Shown here piece by piece: positions 14,201 to 27,622 of a DNA stretch of 64,000 nt (its first letter is position 1; every line of letters begins with the position of its first letter). Origin of the DNA: Paralichthys olivaceus (lineage: Eukaryota > Chordata > Actinopteri > Pleuronectiformes > Paralichthyidae); assembly GCF_024713975.1 (NCBI RefSeq), contig NC_091098.1:19711316-19775315 (forward strand), read 5' to 3'. The notes under the pieces were generated by a model. It ran no database searches. It saw only the letters and a list, made by a program, of their open reading frames with translations, and had not been told where the DNA came from. The position numbers and the translations under genes were made by a program.

Positions 14201-15727
14201 GTGTTACCTTCGACTATGGAACGTCCTCCTCTGGTGGCTGTGTTGGCAGTGTTGCAGTGCACGCTGCTGCTGGCAGCTGATCTGCTCTCCCCAGCCCTGT
14301 CCCCTGTGGTGCCCGTCACCCTGCAGGTCCTGTCGCTGTGCTGGGGCCTGGCTCTCTGTCTGGGTTTTCTCTGCTATGTCTTCCCACGTATACGCTGCCC
14401 TCCGCTTCCCCACCCTGGAGTCCCTGAACAGAGCACGAGGAAGGCTTGGACAGGGAGCAGGAGGATAGGTGTGATCCTGGGGAGAGTGCTGGCAGTGTGT
14501 GCAGTTGTGGGGGCATTGTGCTGTGGGCTGCATGTTTATGCCACCTTATGGCTCTATGGGCTGCTAGGGGACTGGACACACTTCAACTGGGGATGGTGGC
14601 TGGTTCACTTCTGGGCCCGGCTCTTGGAGCTCTCCTGGGGGTTCTCGCTCCTTCTCCTGGGTTCATGGCTGTTCTGGAGGCCCCAAGGTTACCAGGGAAG
14701 GGAGGAGGGTGGAGCAGACGGCAGAGCAGCTGGAGACCTGCCATCCCCTGGCCAATCTGTTGGGTCCACTCAAAGACATACCTGCTGGTCCAAGATAGTG
14801 CAGAGCCTGAAAGTGAAGCCGTGCAGAAAATCTGACAGCAATGGGGTAGGAGGAGGAGGAGGGGTAGTAGTAGGAGGAGGAGTAGTAGGAGGAGGAGGAC
14901 CGGGAGAGATGCCTAACAACTGGGCTGGTCAGGAACGTCCTGGAGCTGACATCAGTAAAAGTCTGATCAGGAACCAGAACCACGAGCAGGTCACTGCTCT
15001 GCCACGCTATGTCAAAGACAACAACAGGGGGCGCAACCATAGGGGCCACTCTGCAGAACGAGGCATATCTGATGGCTCCACAGGCTCCCTGCTGAGACTG
15101 CAGGCGCTGGGACGTCCTCCTCATCGCTCAGTGAGTGGCAGCCTGGATCAGGATAAGGACACTTCCCTGTCTCTATGTGAGTTTGATCTACGCCCCCCCT
15201 CTCCCATCAACCTGACCCGTAGTATCGATGAGGCTCTGCACAGGGAACACCTACTGGAAGGAGGCAGCCTATTTTATCCCTTCAACCAAACCTCACAGTC
15301 TCCCTCCCCGGGCTCAGGGGTCAGCCAGGGACCCTGGCTCCGCAGGAACAGTGATCCTCAGATGCTCTCTGAGAGCAGCGAGGCCCCGACAGAGTCGTCA
15401 ATGCCACTAGGTGGCAGCGTACTCAGCAGTGTACCCAGCAGGCAGGTGACTGCACCCCCCACACCTTCCCATCAGGGTCACAGGTGGGCTGGGAACGGGG
15501 TGACAAGTGTCCCCTCATCAGTGTCCTGCCCTGTGTCGCTTCGTCCGACCAGAATATCTACAGGGCATCTAGGGGAGGACGGGGTGGATGACACGCGGCC
15601 ATTCATCACTCCAGACTCAGAGAGGGTGCGGGGAAGGGCTGGGAGGCCGGCGGGATCACGGAGTTACCTGGAGGTCAGTCGACATGACGACTCTGCCAGT
15701 GTGAACAGTGAAATCATTGACCTATGA
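8888..15727 (+). CDS. prrt3: Proline-rich transmembrane protein, PRRT3/PRRT4 family (three coding exons, 1045 aa)
   Basis: Coding exons are 8888-9683, 9943-10236 and 13680-15727; all introns are GT-AG and the phases close. The exon with the start codon opens at an acceptor (8815-8816), so a 5' untranslated exon lies upstream. ATG 8888 has a good context (GACCATGG) and is followed by a signal peptide (about residues 1-22, MAPMSLLFLGFFLSFLHCSHA). Residues 23 to about 430 form a Ser/Thr/Pro-rich, probably O-glycosylated ectodomain. A conserved hydrophobic block with several membrane spans follows, about residues 437-695, starting WELHVYG and ending near WLFWRPQG. The tail is cytoplasmic, Ser/Pro-rich, with a Val-Gly-Gly run (14847-14900), and ends SEIIDL. 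Human PRRT3 is similar in length. The family's biochemical role is poorly known. PRRT3 is preferred over PRRT4 because NR2C2, MRPS25 and RBSN are 3p25 neighbours in human; the paralogue choice is inference. Confidence 0.78.
11208..11247. repeat. (TG)n microsatellite
   Basis: About 20 TG units, preceded by an imperfect GGTGGTGGTGGGTG run. It lies in intron 2 of the prrt3-like gene. Confidence 0.95.
11450..12235 (+). mobile_element. hAT-type DNA transposon remnant with a BED zinc-finger segment
   Basis: Frames between about 11690 and 11890 read as the BED-finger and following linker of a hAT transposase: a NTSNLIK..L segment, then HH, then EEFTKAK, then TLETTFKRR. These are typical of ZBED-like hAT transposases (family knowledge). 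The zinc-binding signature is damaged and a stop interrupts the finger, so no protein is expected. Both flanks carry GATACCGG/TATCGGT-type words, as in fish hAT termini (11465-11490 and 12140-12215). The DDE core is missing, so this is an internally deleted copy. A fragment of the same element lies inverted at 6.0 kb. Confidence 0.65.
12792..12826 (-). repeat. Terminal fragment of the ACAGTCTATGG repeat family
   Basis: CCATAGACTGTATATAAAGA is the reverse complement of the right end of the composite repeat ending at 22074. It is followed by GGATGTGACGTT, which parallels the GACGTCAC near that end. Only the terminus is present here. Confidence 0.6.
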
Positions 15728-15805
15728 ACCAAACCGAGGACATGAGGACCAACGACTGTACGTCACACACACCCATTTAACAAACATTGTTCCTTCAACA
15801 CACAT

Positions 15806-15811
15806 AATAAA
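15806..15811 (+). terminator. Polyadenylation signal AATAAA (prrt3-like gene)
   Basis: This canonical hexamer lies shortly after the stop codon at 15725-15727. It is the nearest candidate; use is not proven from sequence. Confidence 0.45.
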
Positions 15812-15961
15812 AATCTGTTTACCTTGTGAAAGGGTTCAACGACAGTGTGTTTGTGGAACTGAAGTGTTAAATCTTTTACTCTGGGAGTAAAATTGGGAGC
15901 TAAAGCACAGTTACTCTCCATCTAACTCTCCATTTCTCTCTAACTCTTTTTCTTTTCAAAG

Positions 15962-15970
15962 CCCCCCCCC

Positions 15971-16035
<65 letters not shown>
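15962..16035. repeat. (C)12 then (CA)n microsatellite
   Basis: A run of about 12 C is followed by about 31 CA units, probably within the 3' UTR or flank of the prrt3-like gene. Confidence 0.95.
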
Positions 16036-16037
<2 letters not shown>

Positions 16038-16902
16038 GCATCACATTGACACTTCAGTTACACTGGGACCATACACACATTTTATTGCTGAGAGCAGCTG
16101 TTCAGCAGGTGTGGAGCTGTGGAGGTTGTCATGATTATAGATACAATTTTACCATCAAGTAAGAAATCTATGGTATAGTTTCATATCATGAAATCTGTCA
16201 ACATGAACATATTTTTATTTACATTATTAGTTTCAGTAAGTTTGAAATGTGGCTCCAATTTCTATATCGTCTCTGTGAAAACCTGTCTGCATGTCAACAG
16301 TCGTGAATTCCATTGTTTTCATGAAGTTTATTCTCCGTCTTCCATGTTTCAGTTTGCTCTGTGATGTAAAGATGTGCCATAAATAACCTTGGTTGGTTCT
16401 GTGCTATTTTTAATGGTTTTACAAACCCATTGTTTGGGTTAATTCTCTATAGCGTCATACCAGTATCATAGTGACTCAGCTATGGATTACTACTTCTAAG
16501 CTCTTAACATGCTGCCGCCGCTGTTGTTGTTGTTGTCGTCGTCTTCTATTCTGCCTTGTATGTCAATGTGAAGCTGGTTACATAAAGAGGCAGGCGGTGA
16601 ACAACAGTCAGAGACATGCAGAGGCATGCTTACGCGTGAAACTGTTGCCCAGGCTTTTAGCTTTTGCTGAAACTGTCTGTTCTAAAATGAATTTCAAGCA
16701 TTCACATGTGAGGTAAATGCATTTGATCGTGACATTTTGCTGTTAAGAAAAAGCTCCTGCAACTTATGTACAACTGAAGCCTCTGAATGCATTTTTACAG
16801 AATCTAACTTAGAATATGAATCATAATCATTTACATTGAGTTGATTCACACAGTTTGATCTTTTATCTAATTAGATGCTTCACAGCTTTGCAGAGCTGCA
16901 GC

Positions 16903-17470
16903 CAGTGTTGGAGGAAGTATTCAAACATTTTGCTGTAGTAAAAACACACAAAAATAGACAAAAGTGTACTCAAGTAAAAGTACCACAACAAAATTTCTCC
17001 TTGACTAAAAGTAAATGAGTACTTTTATTTAAATATACTTAAATTATTCAAAGTAAAAGTACTTGCAGAGTGCAGCATCTTCCCAAAGCAAGAAGACACC
17101 GTTAACTGTGCCTGTATATCTGAATCTGATTCAAAAATCCTATCTCTTTTAAATACGGCCATGGATGAGGCATAACTAATGGCTGTGTCTCGGCGGTGGC
17201 CTTTTCTAAGATGATCTGATGTCACCTGTCAGCTCTGATTCTATCAGAGGACCAATTTTATTATTATCACATAATAATAATAAAATAAACAAAAGAACGT
17301 GTTAAGCTTTGCATTGTAAAAATGTTGTGGAGTAGAAACTACAGACATTTGCTGATATATGAAGTGGAGTGAAAAAACTAAATAAATCTACGCAAGTACA
17401 GTTAAGTTACATATAACATGTATTTAAGTACATTAACGAAGTGAATGTACTTTGTTACATAGCACCACTG
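16903..17470. mobile_element. hAT non-autonomous element (MITE) with a perfect 8-bp target duplication
   Basis: The element starts CAGTGTTGGAGGAAGTA and ends with the complement of CAGTGGTGC. It is flanked on both sides by the identical 8-bp direct repeat GCTGCAGC (16895-16902 and 17471-17478), the hAT target-site length. Subterminal AAGTAAAAGTAC words are repeated at both ends. This is the very common teleost 'AAGTATTCA...AAGTAAAAGTA' family. It has no transposase. The intact target duplication means the boundaries are exact. Confidence 0.9.
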
Positions 17471-17478
17471 GCTGCAGC

Positions 17479-19479
17479 ACATGCGACTGGCCTGGCATGA
17501 ACCTGGGAACTGTTCTAGTTACTCGTTATCAGAGCACTTGACTGAACGCCTGAGCACTAAAGTATTTTACTACTCTAGAGGAAAATATCTTTCAACTATA
17601 CGATGTATAAGCAACAATGTAAATACAGTTATTTTTTGATGTTCATGAATAAAGGTGTATTTGAAACAGTTAATAGTTGTTACTGTGAAAGACAATCTGA
17701 TGTATTGCTTGTGCAGAAAGTTGCTCTATTCTGACATCAGATTGTGGCCTGTTGAGGACATGCAGAGCCGTGATAGTTGATACATGACGTGCATGTCGAG
17801 GACTTTCTGGGCTGTGCTCAGTATTGTAATCATGATGCAGGTTTTGCAAAAACATATTTAGCGGCCATGGTCTGCAGGATTTTGATTTCTACTTTATTTT
17901 TTCTGTCATTAAATGATTACAACGGTAAAGAAAGAAACAAAAAACACTTTTATCCTGAAAATAAGCCAGTGTTTCCCTTTCTTCAGATTTAAAGTTGCAA
18001 GGTTTAGACTATTGAAAACTAAGACTGCTCACTGAAACACTATTTTGGATGCTCGTGTGAATATCTTATTATATTTTGACATTTTATCCCAAGTGGAGTT
18101 TGGAGTAAAACGTAACTCTTGCCTCTGTTACCACTGAGCGCCAATCCCTGACTTGTTTTCCAGTTACCTCAGGGTGACTTGCAGCTCCTCCCAGTGATGT
18201 GAGATATTTGACTTGTTAAGTATTTTGCAGTACAATGGCCTTGTGTTGTCAACATTCCAATGCACATGTAAGATTTCAGTGCACCAGTACTCGCTGTTAC
18301 ATCTTTTTCTTCATGACCAGGTCTGTACCTCCAGCGCCCCATAGTGTCCTCCCCTCTACGAAGCAGTAAGTGCCATAGAAGATACAAATCATTGTACCCT
18401 CTCCAGTCTGTAGACACAGTACAGGAGTACAGTGTTATTTTGATTCATTTCTTTTGCTCATTGAACTTTTGTTCTTGTATTTCTTGCTGCATTTTGTGTC
18501 TGGATCCAAAATAAAATTGAGGAACCTCAAAATCTCCTGACTGTCTTATTCTTCAGTCATTTTGGTTGTGTTTTGTTACAAAAATGGAAACAGGAAGAGT
18601 GGAAATAATCAGCCACAAGAAACAATATTTTTATTCAAGATTAACTTGTTCTGTTGACCAGTAAAATGATTCCTCCAGTCACCAACAGCATCTTTTTCTT
18701 TCTTCTCTGCTTTCTTGTCCACCATATACAACATGTGCTACAATGGACACTGTGGCTTATGAACACAGGAGTACAGAGTTCAGAAGTAAGGAAGTGGATA
18801 AAATTATGAGAAATCTGAAAACATTTCTGACAAAGATGGTCACAAACATTGCTGAGATAAGTTCTGTAAATGTGCAGGAGTTTTCACACCAATATCTGTA
18901 TTATTTCTTAAAAAATTCACAAAAAATAATGGAAAATGCCGGATCTCATAATATGAATTTAATTCTCCTTTAATTAACTCCCGATCACAAGTTTCATGGT
19001 AATGGAAAGTGAGCATATCTTGAAAACAGGAAACAATACATCACATGAGTACCTTTGAAAACCAAGTGATCCAGAGACATACCTTACTTACATTCTTCAG
19101 CCTGTCCTCCGATCGCTGATGATGTGTGAAGAAACTGTGTGTCCTTCCTCCCCTCTCTTTGAAAACCTGTCTCTATTTATTGTGATCATAGTCTGGGCAG
19201 TGCTTTAGTTTATTTACAACTTTTCCTGTTTGTCTGCTTTTACTTTGTCACTTTTTAAACATTTTAGTGTTTTTCTCCTTGCTCTTTTCAAAACAGCTTT
19301 GAGTCCTTGTGGCATAGAACACATCAAGAGACTCTGGTCCATGTTGACATGAGGCCATCTAGAGCTGACCCAAATACTAAAAAGCCTTGACTCCTGCCAG
19401 TAATTAATGGCCACATGAGTACTGTATGTAACTGTATCATTATCATTATTATTATTAGTTGAAGAACACTGAACCAAAT
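17479..19479. other. Intergenic DNA between the hAT MITE and the composite repeat
   Basis: No supported gene was found. A possible 3' UTR end (AATAAA near 18512) and the short sulfotransferase-like relic at 18.6 kb are the only structured items. Open frames at 18743-18973 (+) and 19214-19681 (-) show no family resemblance. Confidence 0.5.
18609..18690 (-). pseudogene. Relic of a sulfotransferase last exon
   Basis: On the - strand, 18645-18686 reads VGDWRNHFTGQQNK. This closely matches the conserved 3'-phosphate-binding motif [14 protein letters not shown] of the intact sulfotransferase 4.5 kb to the right (its copy is at 23135-23175). Over 28 bases, GTTGGTGACTGGA onward, only 4 bases differ. 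The resemblance is lost after this point and a stop follows at 18609-18611. The acceptor and the lead-in codons do not match. It looks like a decayed duplicate of the last exon, or a short transposed copy. Confidence 0.45.
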
Positions 19480-22074
19480 TTATAACATGCCAAGATATGG
19501 TGTTAGACCCAAGCGGCAACATCCCGGGCTGAGCGCTGAGGCCAATACGGAAGTGCAAATAACTGCAGTTCACTGGGTGGCCACTTGAGGCTGGCTCCAA
19601 GAGGGAGTCAATTCCCATTGACTCCCATGTTAAAAAGCCCGACTTTAGAGCAGAATTAAACGTGTTTACAGCCTGGTTCAAAAAACGGGTTTAGTCTCAA
19701 TCAGTAAGTTCTTCCTCCATGACAACTCTGGGGGGGGTGAATTTTTTTCTAACTCGCTCGTTTCGATAATATAGAGGTTTGAAATTATGAATAATTATCA
19801 CTTGATTGACACGTGACGTCACCGTTAGCTCGTCACTCCGGCTGTTAGCCTGCGGTCTGCTCGGCTTCACCGGAGCTAACAGGCTAATCACCGTCACCGA
19901 GCACGAGTCTGTGGAGGAGTTTTCACTCACATGTGAACATCATCGTCTGTTGTTCGGCTGATGTCCTGACGGAGAAGTGGAAGACGTCTGTGCTGCAGTG
20001 TCTGTGGTGAGTAAAGTACTGTCTTTGATTTACGTGTCAGTAGTGATGAGCAGGTATCATTGTTACCTGGCTGGTTAGCTTAGCTCCGCTAACCTCCAGG
20101 CAAGATACCAGCAGTAACGGCGATGCTAACGGGAGGGATGGGAGTTATTAACCCGACATGAAGCGTCCACACAGCGGAGAGAGGAGCGTTAGAGTTTATG
20201 GTGATAAATCTTTTAAACTGAAGGCGACTGTGTGTTTAGTGAATATCATCAAGTTAGATATTTAACGTTATGTAAAGTTGTTCAGCTCGCCAACCTATTT
20301 GACTACGTTACTGTGAGTAACTTCAGTAATAATGTTTTATTAGATTATTGGTTCAGAAATAACGTTAGTGCAGCTGCTGCAGTGTGAAACTTATTGAGCT
20401 GGACTTTATTTATGAATGAACACTTTACCTACCAGGTATAGACCTGTTTTCATAACTTACTAACAATTAAAGCACATTATTGCACATGATGCATTACATT
20501 ATATATGCAATACTTTTAATGTGAAATAACTCCATACTGCACATTCATTGTAGTACACTGTTTAATCCCAAACCATATTCAGATACATACTTAAATATCC
20601 ACAGAATATAAGGACACAGACTTTGTTTGAAAGTAACACGTATCTCTGCAATAATGCCATACTTTTATGTTTCCTGTCATTTTATTAGAGACGGAGGAAC
20701 CTGAGGGACACAGCTGTGCTGACCGTGTTCTGTCTCTTATGTCAAAAAAGAAAAGACAACACTTTTTATCTAAGGTTTATTAAATCAGAAAGTAAAAGAT
20801 GAACATTGTTGTGATAGTGTTAATTTTACCAACCATAATGGATATAGAAATTGACTCAATATTATTATCATGTTGACCAGCCTGAAGCTGCCGATCTCCA
20901 CCTTGTTGCTGCTGCCACAGTGGATTCTGAGGACATCAGGTGTTGCAGTGCTTCATGAAATGAAAAAAGTCATGTTAAAGGATGTTTTATGCTAAAATCA
21001 TTGTCACATCTGTAGATATTAAGGAACAGAGGAGAAACATGATTATTTACAGATACTGTACAATACAATAATTTTGACACATGTAATATCAGCTGTGTTA
21101 AGCAGCCAAGACGGGTACTTACAGTTTATTCTGTGTTCAGCAGGTGGAAGCACCACAGATTTCAGCCAAACTGATGTACTAAAAGAAATAAACATTGTAT
21201 AAATATATAAAATGTCTTTCTACCACATCTGTAATATTCAAGGGTGATAATCTCTCACAGTGCTGTTGATAACAGTCCACTTCAAGTCCCTCAACTTCTC
21301 ACAGTGTTAAAACAGATATATAATATATATACATATATAATAAATATGAGCACTGTTTACAACAGTGGTGTGTGGAGATTATAATCACATCTAAACTGTC
21401 ATATAATTACACATCTGCACTGAGTCTAATTCACTGTGAATTCATAACAGGCTAAAAAAAGAGGTTGTAATAGTAATGGCGGTTATACAAGTCTGTATCA
21501 CATGCAGCTTATTAATATTAACTTATTAAAATTACAATCAAATGACAAAACACAACTCTTTACTAAAGCTAGTTAACTTGCTTCAAACTTCATTAGATGT
21601 GTTAAATAAACGGTGAATTACCACAATAACATCAAAAACCACTTGAGGAATGTAAGTATATGTGGTATGATTATGATAATAAATAAATCAATAGGTTTTG
21701 TTCTTGTAAAGTTTCAGGGTAACTTACCTCTGTTCGGTTCGATGTTATGACCGCGACCATCCCGGAGCAACAACACCGCAGCGCTAGCCGGTTAGCAGTC
21801 GCGGGTAGCATTTAGCCTAGCTCCTTAGCCTGAGCTAACCAGGAAACTATAAGCTCTGTGGGCGTGGCTCGGTTGTCAGTCTTCACTCGGCCCGCCTAGC
21901 GTCCACTCGCGCGCCGCCTTTTTGCCCATTTATGGGTTAGCCCGGAACTAGGAGGAGTCAGGCCCCGGCAAGATGGCGCCGGGTGAAACGCCCACTACGA
22001 GCCTCATTTTCACTCTACAGAAACCAACGGGTGACGTCACGGACAGTACGTCCATCTTTATATACAGTCTATGG
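19480..22074 (+). mobile_element. Composite CpG-rich teleost repeat ending in ACAGTCTATGG (about 2.6 kb)
   Basis: The left part (19540-19740) carries words I know from a very common percomorph repeat: GGCCACTTGAGGCTGGCTCC, CATTGACTCCCATGTTAAAA and TTTACAGCCTGG. The right part (21950-22074) carries CAAGATGGCGCCGGG, AACGGGTGACGTCAC and the terminus CCATCTTTATATACAGTCTATGG. Between them are two CpG-rich, promoter-like stretches (19800-20110 and 21720-21960) with splice-donor-like GTGAGT (+, near 20007) and GTAAGT (- strand, near 21726). No coding frame was found. Whether this is one element or a nested set cannot be settled here. The left boundary is approximate. Confidence 0.55.
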
Positions 22075-22270
22075 TTAGACCTGGCAGAGGTATGAACCTT
22101 TCTATAATTTATAGTTATATAAGTGGCAAATTAAACCAAGAAACAGGCGGAGTGGAAAAATATGCAAAAGTTAGTTCCTTTAATTTAGATTGTTTCCAGG
22201 ACCATGAGTTCACAGCTTAACAGTAGATACGGTACATTTCTATCAAATTAGGTTTGACAAAGTATTACCA

Positions 22271-22790
22271 CTGGTGTACGAGGACCTAAATGGTATGGCT
22301 CCCACATACATTTCTTACCTGGTCACAGACTATAACACAACCAGATCCGTCAGATCATCAAGCACGTGTCTCCTTAATGTAGCTGGACTCAAAAGTAATC
22401 GAGGTGATGATGCACGGAGTCGCGATGACCCTTTTCACTGACCTGAGATCTGCTGCAACTGCTTCTTCTTTCAAAAGCAAATTTAAAACATTTTTTTTCT
22501 CTCATGCTTTTGGTAGTTGAGGTGTGTTTGTGTGTCATACATTTGCTCTTGGTTATTACATTGGTGCAGAGTTTCAATATGCATTTAAAACGATCTGCTG
22601 CAGCTGTGCTTTCTTTTAAAAGCAAACATTTATTTTCTCTCTTAACGGTTAGTGTTTGAGTGTGTGTGTGTGTGTGTGAGTGAGTGTGTGAGTGTGTGTG
22701 TGTGTGTGAGTGTGTGTGTGTGAGAGTGTGTGTGAGTGTGTATGTCTGTTGGTTATTTTACTCTAGTGAAGTGTCAATATGCATTTTCTA
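22271..22790 (+). mobile_element. L2-type LINE 3' tail, with its end duplicated in tandem
   Basis: The frame from 22271 reads VYEDLNGMAPTYISYLV, then a conserved RSVRSS segment. These match the C-terminal end of the reverse-transcriptase ORF of L2/jockey-type fish LINEs. The segment 22447-22590 (GATCTGCTGCAACTG, TTTCAAAAGCAAA, GGTTATTACATTG, GTTTCAATATGCATT) is repeated as 22592-22790 with the same word order, the second copy lengthened by a GTGTGAGT microsatellite at 22660-22742. The piece is 5'-truncated, as usual for LINEs, and interrupted by stops. Confidence 0.65.
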
Positions 22791-23066
22791 TCCCATTCTT
22801 TTAATGGTTTCTATATTATACATACATTGAGACTACTTCTATATGAAATGTGCAACAAAATTTAAAATCGATTGATTAATAATTGATCAACATCACAGTA
22901 AAACATCAGGCTCATAGAAGTCAAAGTAAAGCTTCGATAATTGATCCTATTATCAGATTGATTAGATCATTTTCTTGTTACCAAAAATCGAAATTAAACA
23001 TCTGTCTCACATTATTTGATCAAAGAACGGTTCAGGAATGTTTCATTAAGCAAACGGGCCAGACCT

Positions 23067-25513
<2,447 letters not shown>

Positions 25514-26029
25514 CTGTTGGAAAATATCAATATGACAATAACTTTAATGGTTAGTGCATTAAGGAGAAAAAAACAATCCTGCTGACCCCTGTTAGAAATA
25601 GAGGGAAATGCAAACATTGCAACATTTCCTAATAAGCCTATTAAGTGTTCCTTTGATGACATAATAGATTTGTTTCTGGCACCCTCTGAATACAATGCTT
25701 GTTTGCCTCTCTGGTTCACTCCTGTTGACTGTAATATCTACATTGAGGTGTGTGCCTCCAAGTTTTGATCAAAGGTCAAAGCCAAGTGGTAAGATGTTTA
25801 TAGTTTATGGATCCTGGAAGTCTACTCTTGATTTGTGTTTTTAAAAAGGAACCTGTGACAGGTTGCACAACTTTCTGAAATGAACAAATGTAGGTTTGCA
25901 CATTTTGCCATGTGCCAAGACAAATCTGACTTGACAAACAAGTAAAGTTGAGTTCAGGACAGAGGTTAAATTAGTTTACCATCAGTCCCCTAAAAATTCT
26001 GGATCTTATTCTTCAAGATTCATTAATTG

Positions 26030-26067
26030 TTTTCTGGGAAATCAATGAACAATGATTTCCCAGAAAA
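26030..26067. other. Perfect 15-bp inverted repeat with an 8-bp loop
   Basis: TTTTCTGGGAAATCA (26030-26044) is exactly complementary to TGATTTCCCAGAAAA (26053-26067). Each arm contains TTCTGGGAA or its complement, which fits the STAT consensus TTCNNNGAA. It lies about 0.5 kb upstream of the sulfotransferase start codon. A direct repeat AAAAATGTTAAAG follows. Confidence 0.6.
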
Positions 26068-26469
26068 ATGTTAAAGAAAAATGTTAAAGAAAGTGAAAAT
26101 GATGCCCAGTTAACTAATGCAAAGATAAAACATAACATCCTTGTCGGAGAGTTAATTTCTATCTATGGTTATTTAATCCAGGTTAACTTTGCAGGATTCA
26201 GATGTTTGAGTTCTGTGTCACTTGTTTGCACCATATATGGCCCTATGCAAATGTATGGGATCAAATTCAGGTCAATTAAGAATTTGAACTTGTAAAGTGA
26301 TGTTGACGTCATTTTCTAAAACGTTTTTTGTTGTAATTAAGGTTTTGTAAACCTGCAAAAATAAATCTGCAGTAGAAATACAAGTTTGCACATTTCTATT
26401 ATTCTATAAGTAGTAACTGCAATGCAAGAGTTGTTTATTTCAGGAAATAACACACAGCTAACTACAATC

Positions 26470-26494
26470 AACTGAACTGAACTGAACTGAACTG

Positions 26495-26573
<79 letters not shown>
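26470..26573. repeat. (ACTGA)n then (TG)n microsatellite
   Basis: Four to five ACTGA units (26471-26493) are followed by about 37 TG units. It lies in the 5' flank or first intron of the sulfotransferase gene. Confidence 0.95.
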
Positions 26574-26574
<1 letters not shown>

Positions 26575-26859
26575 TCTCACACGTCAGCTATTGACGGAGT
26601 CCCTTTGATACCCTGCAGCATTTTGAAGGAAGAAAGAATCTCTTTGTCAAACCATCCAAAACAAATAAAGATGACTGTTTTATTCTATTTCTGATGTGAG
26701 TCCACATCGTCCTGCAGAAGTCAGCTGAGGCAAAGTAACCTTCAGAAGCTCAGTCAGTTCACAGCTCTTCACCAGGACGTGTGTTTTACAGTGTAGAGCA
26801 GCTTGAGTCAAACCTTTTTCTATTTTCTATCATGACAGAAGAACCGAATGCAAAATTTA

Positions 26860-27100
26860 CCACAAAGAACCTGTGGTTTGTTGTGTCAGGTTTGCTCTGA
26901 TGGTTCCGGGAACCGGAAACTGCGAGAACTCGACTCGCTGCAAACTTTCACACAGTTTACTCGAGAGAGGATAACACGTCGATCTGCAGCCTGCAAACCT
27001 GACAAACTCTAAACCTGAGAGCACTCGTTCGGAAAGTAAAAGTCTTTTGTTACCTTCAGTTTCCACAGCAGAACCTCCTCTTCTGAGATCCACTCGGGAG
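26860..27100 (-). promoter_or_regulatory. Candidate 5' untranslated exon and promoter of the sulfotransferase
   Basis: On the - strand, a GAAG/GTAACA donor sits near 27053, preceded by CpG-containing sequence (GGGAGTCGTGATT, CGTTGGGCG) up to about 27140. This is the only promoter-like patch upstream of the coding start at 25513. Transcript evidence is absent, so this is inference from base composition and a donor match. Confidence 0.3.
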
Positions 27101-27540
27101 TCGTGATTTTAATGACCGCCTCCCAGAGAACGCCCAACGAATCTGTTATCAAGAATCTACAGTGTACATCCAGTACACTACAGACTGTTACCTACAGTGT
27201 TATTCTTTAATCTGCAGTGGAGAGTCTGAAACTTCTTCTTGTTCTTTCTCAACCACTTCTTGATCTCGACGTGAAACGTCCTGAGGTGAATGAAGGACGT
27301 GAAGAACAGTCTAACACTTCATCTGTGAGGAAACATGAGGAAAGAGAATCTGACTTCACTTCCACTCTTCTGCTTCTCAACCAACTTTATTCATAACACT
27401 CAGAGGGAAAAACTTTGTGTCTTCAATTTAAGTAAAGTTTCAAAACAGATTCATGCCCCTTTTTTACATAACATCTCATCATTTTATATGCACACTACAT
27501 TTAACATCTATCTATCTATCCATCTCTATATATCTATCTT

Positions 27541-27622
<82 letters not shown>

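Larger units (their letters stand above)
15728..16902 (+). other. 3' flank / probable 3' UTR of the prrt3-like gene
   Basis: A polyadenylation signal AATAAA sits at 15806-15811, 79 bases after the stop codon. A (C)n(CA)n tract follows at 15962-16035. A further AATAAA lies at about 17650, so a longer 3' UTR is possible. No coding exon was seen. Confidence 0.5.

Noticed and set aside
14663-15124. 153-codon open frame on the - strand
   Set aside because: Antisense to the prrt3-like last exon; Ser/Tyr runs mirror the Gly/Val repeat.
18743-18973. 76-codon + strand open frame
   Set aside because: No recognisable family, AT-rich, no splice or promoter support.
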